Below are positions 31,441 to 35,466 of a DNA stretch of 35,466 bases, piece after piece (within the stretch, counting starts at the first letter, position 1; each line of letters starts with the position of its first letter). This DNA comes from Phoronis australis (taxonomy: Eukaryota; Phoronida; Phoronidae), in the NCBI GenBank assembly GCA_002633005.1, contig NMRA01000311.1, forward strand, positions 461,297 through 496,762, written 5' to 3'. The translations under genes were made by a program, and so were the position numbers. The notes beneath the pieces were generated by a model. It was not told where the DNA came from. It ran no database searches and worked only from the letters and a program-made list of their open reading frames with translations.

Positions 31441-31700
31441 AAAAATGAACTTAAGTTTTTATCGAAAAACTTAAGCTTTTGGTCTGAAATAATTAAGTTT
31501 TCATTCACGAAAACGTAAGTTTTTGTCAAAAACTTAAGTATTTTGGAACAAACTTAAGTTTTCATAACTTATTTTTTCAAAAACTTAAGCTCTAAAACTT
31601 GAGTTTTTCAAAAACCTAAGTTGTATAACATAAGTTCTGAAAACTTCAGTTTTGAACGCTTAAGTTTGTTCCAGAAATTAAGTATTTTGGAACAAATTTT
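31441..31700. repeat. CTTAAG-rich palindromic patch
   Basis: Six exact CTTAAG hexamers, mostly within AAAAACTTAAGTTTTT-like palindromes, plus several one-base variants (ATTAAG, CGTAAG, CCTAAG), fall in about 215 bases. About 0.05 would be expected at random. Spacing is irregular, so this is not a simple tandem array. It lies upstream of the TSP1 exon on the gene's strand, possibly in an intron. Confidence 0.75.
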
Positions 31701-31869
31701 TATCTACAAACATAATTTATCAAAGAACTAACTGTTGAAAACTGAAGTTTTCCAAGAGCAATAAGTATCAATAAGACAGCCTTTCAGAAAATTCGATTTT
31801 CACTAAAACTAGAGTGGTAAGTAAATTTAAAAGTGTTGAGGTCTACTCTCCTTGCAGGCCTTGAGCAAT

Positions 31870-32614
31870 GACTCAACAAGTTACTCACTCACAGAAAGAT
31901 TTGAAGGGTTGTAGGCATATTTGTCCAGTTTTTAATGACGTTAAGACACCTTCTAAGCCAGAGTGTAAATGGGGAATAGAGTTACAATAGTTAAGATTGG
32001 AAGAAATTATACTTATTATATTGCCTTGTGAAATTACAAAGGATCACAACATTAGATGGTTCCAATTTAGATTACTACACAGGATTATTGCAACAAGTAT
32101 CCTTTTAGTCAAAATCTGTGTTCGGGATTATAATTTATGTTTCTTTTGTAATAAAGCTCCAGAGACGCTGTCACACCTTTTTTGAGAATGTTGCCTTGTA
32201 CAAAATTTCTGACAGGAATTCGGAAAGCTAATTCAAAAGTTTCGCATTCAGCTTATCAACTATCTCTCTTACGAACGTGTTATTCTTGGACTTGATGAGA
32301 CGCACGATTTTCTGTTTAAGATTTTGCTTCTACTAGCCAAACAGTACATTTACAAGGAGATGTCACAAAAATACCTAATTTTCGTTACACATACCTATGA
32401 ATACTATAATGTTGAAAAATATATGACAGCTTCTCTGCGAAATGGGAAAATTTCATTGTTCACTTTAACTCCATGTAGAAGTTGTTTACTTTATACAAGA
32501 TACGAGAATGGTCTCTCCTGAGGTGTGCATGCGTGAATGAATGGTTGTACTTATTTGTTTGTTCGTTTTTGTACTTGTTTATAAATGATAATAAATACTT
32601 TAAAAAACAAAAAA
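31870..32614 (+). mobile_element. LINE (non-LTR retrotransposon) 3' end, with nonsense codons
   Basis: One reading frame runs through DLKGCRHICPVFNDVK, PECKWGIEL, NIRWFQFRLLHRI, CFFCNKAPETLSHLF, LLLLAKQYIYKEM and VEKY to a TGA at 32519-32521. This is the C-terminal region after the reverse transcriptase with the zf-RVT zinc knuckle (C-x2-C-x8-H-x4-C). Three in-frame stops break it: TAG at 31988 and TGA at 32183 and 32210. Both TGAs sit where Trp is usual (LFWEC, QNFW), consistent with G-to-A decay. There are no frameshifts, so the insertion is not very old. The A-rich end near 32600 may be its tail. Confidence 0.8.
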
Positions 32615-35036
32615 CAAGAGTGGAGTACAGTAACGAATTTCATGATTTTCATACATCATTTAACAAAAAGAGTTCTACTAAAATTTCATTAACAGTAATT
32701 AATTTCAGAAAATAAAATGCACTTCTTCAAAAAATACTTGTTCCTTGTAATAAATGAACATGTTTGAACAATGCAAGAACTTCAAAAACAAGGAACATTT
32801 CAAAAATCAGTTCACCAAGAGTCATAAATAAAATGCAGTGAAAACTAAATCAGGCTAATAATATATTCATACATGTATCGTTCTCGGTCTATGACAAGAT
32901 GTGAGAATTGAGGGATCAAAACAGAATGTACAAACAGAGAAATCACTACCAAATCATGAAACACAACCAAAGAAAAAGTGATTACATGGCCAGGAAGGAC
33001 TACAACAACAGTCTACGCTTCATCAGCACAGACTTTTTCTACTAAAGCTGCAACAATGACATCAGGAATAACAAATCATTTAACATGACAAATCCAAGAA
33101 TATCCCCAGAGACAAGAGCATAAAATAAAACGTAACAGGTTTCTGAACGTTTATCGGCAATGGTCACAAATGTGATCTTGGGAAGTACAATCCTTATACT
33201 AGAAATAGTGCCTAGAATTACCTATCATGGTTTTCAACCGTTTAAAATATCAGTATAAAAGTCATAGTTTCATTTTTGTTGACAATCATAGCAACAGTAA
33301 ACAGAATACACTCCATGGTGCGAACACGTTTCACTAAAAGTAACCCTAAGTTATACGTGGCGGAAATTAGATAACTTAGACATTTGATTACAAATTCATT
33401 AATTTTCCTTTAATTTAAAGCTACTGAACCTCAAGCCACTTAATCTTCTTTACTTGCATCTGTTCGCTTATCGTCATAGGCAAATAATCCATGTTTTGTG
33501 ACTGCAAACGCATGTTTCCGAGATCAGATAACTGAATTCATAGGTTCATGAGCTACAGTTCATAACTGCGCACGTTGTGTTGTCTGGGTACTGGGTAGAC
33601 GTCCTTATCCAACGATTGTTAAAGCCAATGTCTGTAATAAAGACACTGACAGACGGGTAAAAGCTCTCAGTATAAAGCAAGTTCACTTGTTGGATATTTA
33701 TTGTGCTGTTTATGCAACATTGATTTGTAAAACTTGCATGCACTTACTGACGTATACACAGAGTCTAGAAAAGAGTCTTCAAACTTATAGTATACTCTCC
33801 AGGATTCAAGTACAAGTGTGCAAGTTTACTCCAAGCATAGTCTGCAGTGGGTCAGTTTTCCAGTTGTTTTGAATGGAGTTTTAAACCTGGATTCACTACT
33901 AGGACTTTCAAATTTATTCTACACAACTTGAGCACAAAACATGCACATGCAATCACAATCTAGAGCAAACCATGCATATAACAAAACTTACTGTGTTACT
34001 AAAAGTTGGACTTCAGGCTAACCAGATAACGCATTTTGTAGTCTGAGTTCTCCTGTCTGTATCTCAGGGAAAATACTTCTAATTTGTCTCCAAACAGACC
34101 CCAAACTCCTGCTACGGACCATATTGGCCTCAGTTCCGAACTTTGGAGTCTACGGTGTGTCCAAATACCAATACATCCGTAACAGCGTAATAAAAAACAC
34201 GTTTTTATAAGAACTCGGTGTATTTTTAAGTCTTTTACATCGATTTTTGATGATTTATTGGTGTTAAACGATGAATTCAAGCGATAAGCTGACACCAGTA
34301 ACCCGTGTTGTTAACCGCTGAACAGACTGCGTGTGAAACCAATTACGTCATTGGATAATTTCAACACCTCCGTCTGCCGTCAGGTGTCAGGTAATGCAAC
34401 CCTATGTGCCGTTATGGAGTAGAACTACTCGATCTAAATTGATACAAATTAAGTTGGTTTTGGGTGGCATGCTCCTTTATAATTTTAAAAAGTTCGAGTA
34501 CCATTATTCCAGTGTCAAGCATAAAATCAGGGGATGACTACTTGATTGCCTTTTCCGGGCGGGTGAGCCTGCACTGTATGTGCTGATCTGATCAGAGATC
34601 AACATTTGGAAGTCGTAGACAAACAGTGTCTTTGTAAATTGCCCATTCCAAGTGGTAACATGTACCGTTTTATGTGGGTAAAATTGATACCGGTACACAC
34701 TTTGCGAAATTCCAATTCATAGCACAGGAGTACATGTATACGAAGCAACGAAGGGTTCCAATGTTGTAAGCTTGGAAAACCATTTATAAGTACTTCAAGC
34801 GGTGAAAACAGTAAATGCACAAATGTCAATCCTCTTAGCCTTAACTTCATCTACCAGGCGTTCAAGAAATTTATGAAAGTAAAATGTATGCAATTGTGCA
34901 ACAGTTTGCTCAACATAACTTATTCAATGTATGATACATCCACGTTATAGTCATTGTTAGATCTGTACAAAACTAGTTTTGCTTTCTCCAAAGTCCAGTA
35001 CAAATCATGGTTGTTTTTACATTTGACATCAACAGC
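32615..35036. other. No gene recognised
   Basis: AT-rich sequence with short ORFs on both strands (maximum 98 codons, minus, 33999-34295). None has a domain I recognise. It should include introns of the TSP1-PAN gene or intergenic DNA. I searched the minus strand for a signal-peptide exon ending in phase 1 and found none that convinced. Confidence 0.5.
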
Positions 35037-35466
35037 ATCATTTAAACACAACACCATATTTATTTGGTGATACAAGTTAATGTAAGGTAGACCATGAATA
35101 GGAACTTGACATTGTTAAACACAACATCATATTTATTTGATGATGCGGGGGTAGACAAAGAATAGGAACTTGACATTGTTGAACACAACATCATATTTAT
35201 TTGATGATGCCGGGGTAGACAAAGAATAGGAACTTGGCATTGTTGAACACGACATCATATTTATTTGATGATGCGGGGGTAGACAAAGAATAGGAACTTG
35301 GCATTGTTGAACACAACATCATATTTATTTGATGATGCGGGGGTAGATAAAGAATAGGAACTTGGCATTGTTGAACACGACATCATATTTATTTGATGAT
35401 GCGGGGGTAGACAAAGAATAGGAACTTGGCATTGTTGAACACAACATCATATTTATTTGATGATGC
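35037..35466. repeat. 64-bp satellite, more than 6 copies, continues past the edge
   Basis: GGAACTTG recurs at 35101, 35165, 35229, 35293, 35357 and 35421, an exact 64-bp period, preceded by one degenerate unit. Units differ by only a few bases (GACATTG/GGCATTG, ACAACATC/ACGACATC). Each contains the inverted repeat CATCAT-(ATTTATTTG)-ATGATG. The leftmost unit is the most diverged, as at the edge of an array. Confidence 0.95.

Overview
The window looks like nuclear DNA of an invertebrate animal, most likely a marine one and possibly a cnidarian. It is AT-rich. Short coding exons with GT/AG splice sites lie in kilobase-scale introns, the domains are metazoan extracellular ones (C-type lectin, thrombospondin type 1, PAN/apple), and the retroelements are degraded. 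The species assignment is inference. No bacterial-style operon, rRNA gene or CRISPR array is visible. Almost all long ORFs here are shadows or chance; the real genes had to be assembled from short exons with matching intron phases.

Left part (1-16261). The window opens inside a minus-strand tyrosine-recombinase relic. A plus-strand three-exon gene follows (2307-2449, 9607-9724, 10481-10906). It encodes a 228-residue two-pass membrane protein with a tyrosine- and proline-rich tail, of no family I recognise. Its 7.2 kb first intron carries a 33-bp minisatellite, a ~41-bp repeat, a long hairpin and a dispersed repeat. Its second intron carries a MITE-like inverted-repeat element ending about 25 bp before the exon 3 acceptor. 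I see no convincing gene between 10.9 and 16.3 kb.

Centre (16262-24403, minus strand). Five exons with fully compatible phases build a 262-residue secreted protein: signal peptide, C-type lectin domain split over two exons, a 14-residue acidic micro-exon, and a terminal PAN/apple-like exon. The last intron holds a ~2.4 kb insertion. That insertion contains a palindromic MITE with 9-bp flanking duplications, a broken PIN/FEN1-like nuclease plus CXC-domain gene, and a tRNA-like SINE. Next to it lies a dead fragment of a thrombospondin exon.

Right part (24404-35466). A Penelope-like GIY-YIG fragment lies at 28.6-29.2 kb. The last two coding exons (TSP1, then PAN/apple) of a second minus-strand gene lie at 29984-31051; its 5' part is not found. 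Beyond are a CTTAAG-rich palindromic patch, the 3' end of a LINE with three nonsense codons, and a regular 64-bp satellite running off the right edge.

How it fits together: 29477-30967 and 16262-20089 are two copies of one ~1.45 kb segment containing the PAN exon and the end of the TSP1 exon. The right copy is an intact TSP1-PAN gene end. The left copy breaks inside the TSP1 exon, whose remnant is frameshifted, but its PAN exon stays open and splices in phase to the lectin exons. The simplest reading is that a partial duplication gave a lectin gene a new C-terminal PAN domain, and that transposons later filled the joining intron.
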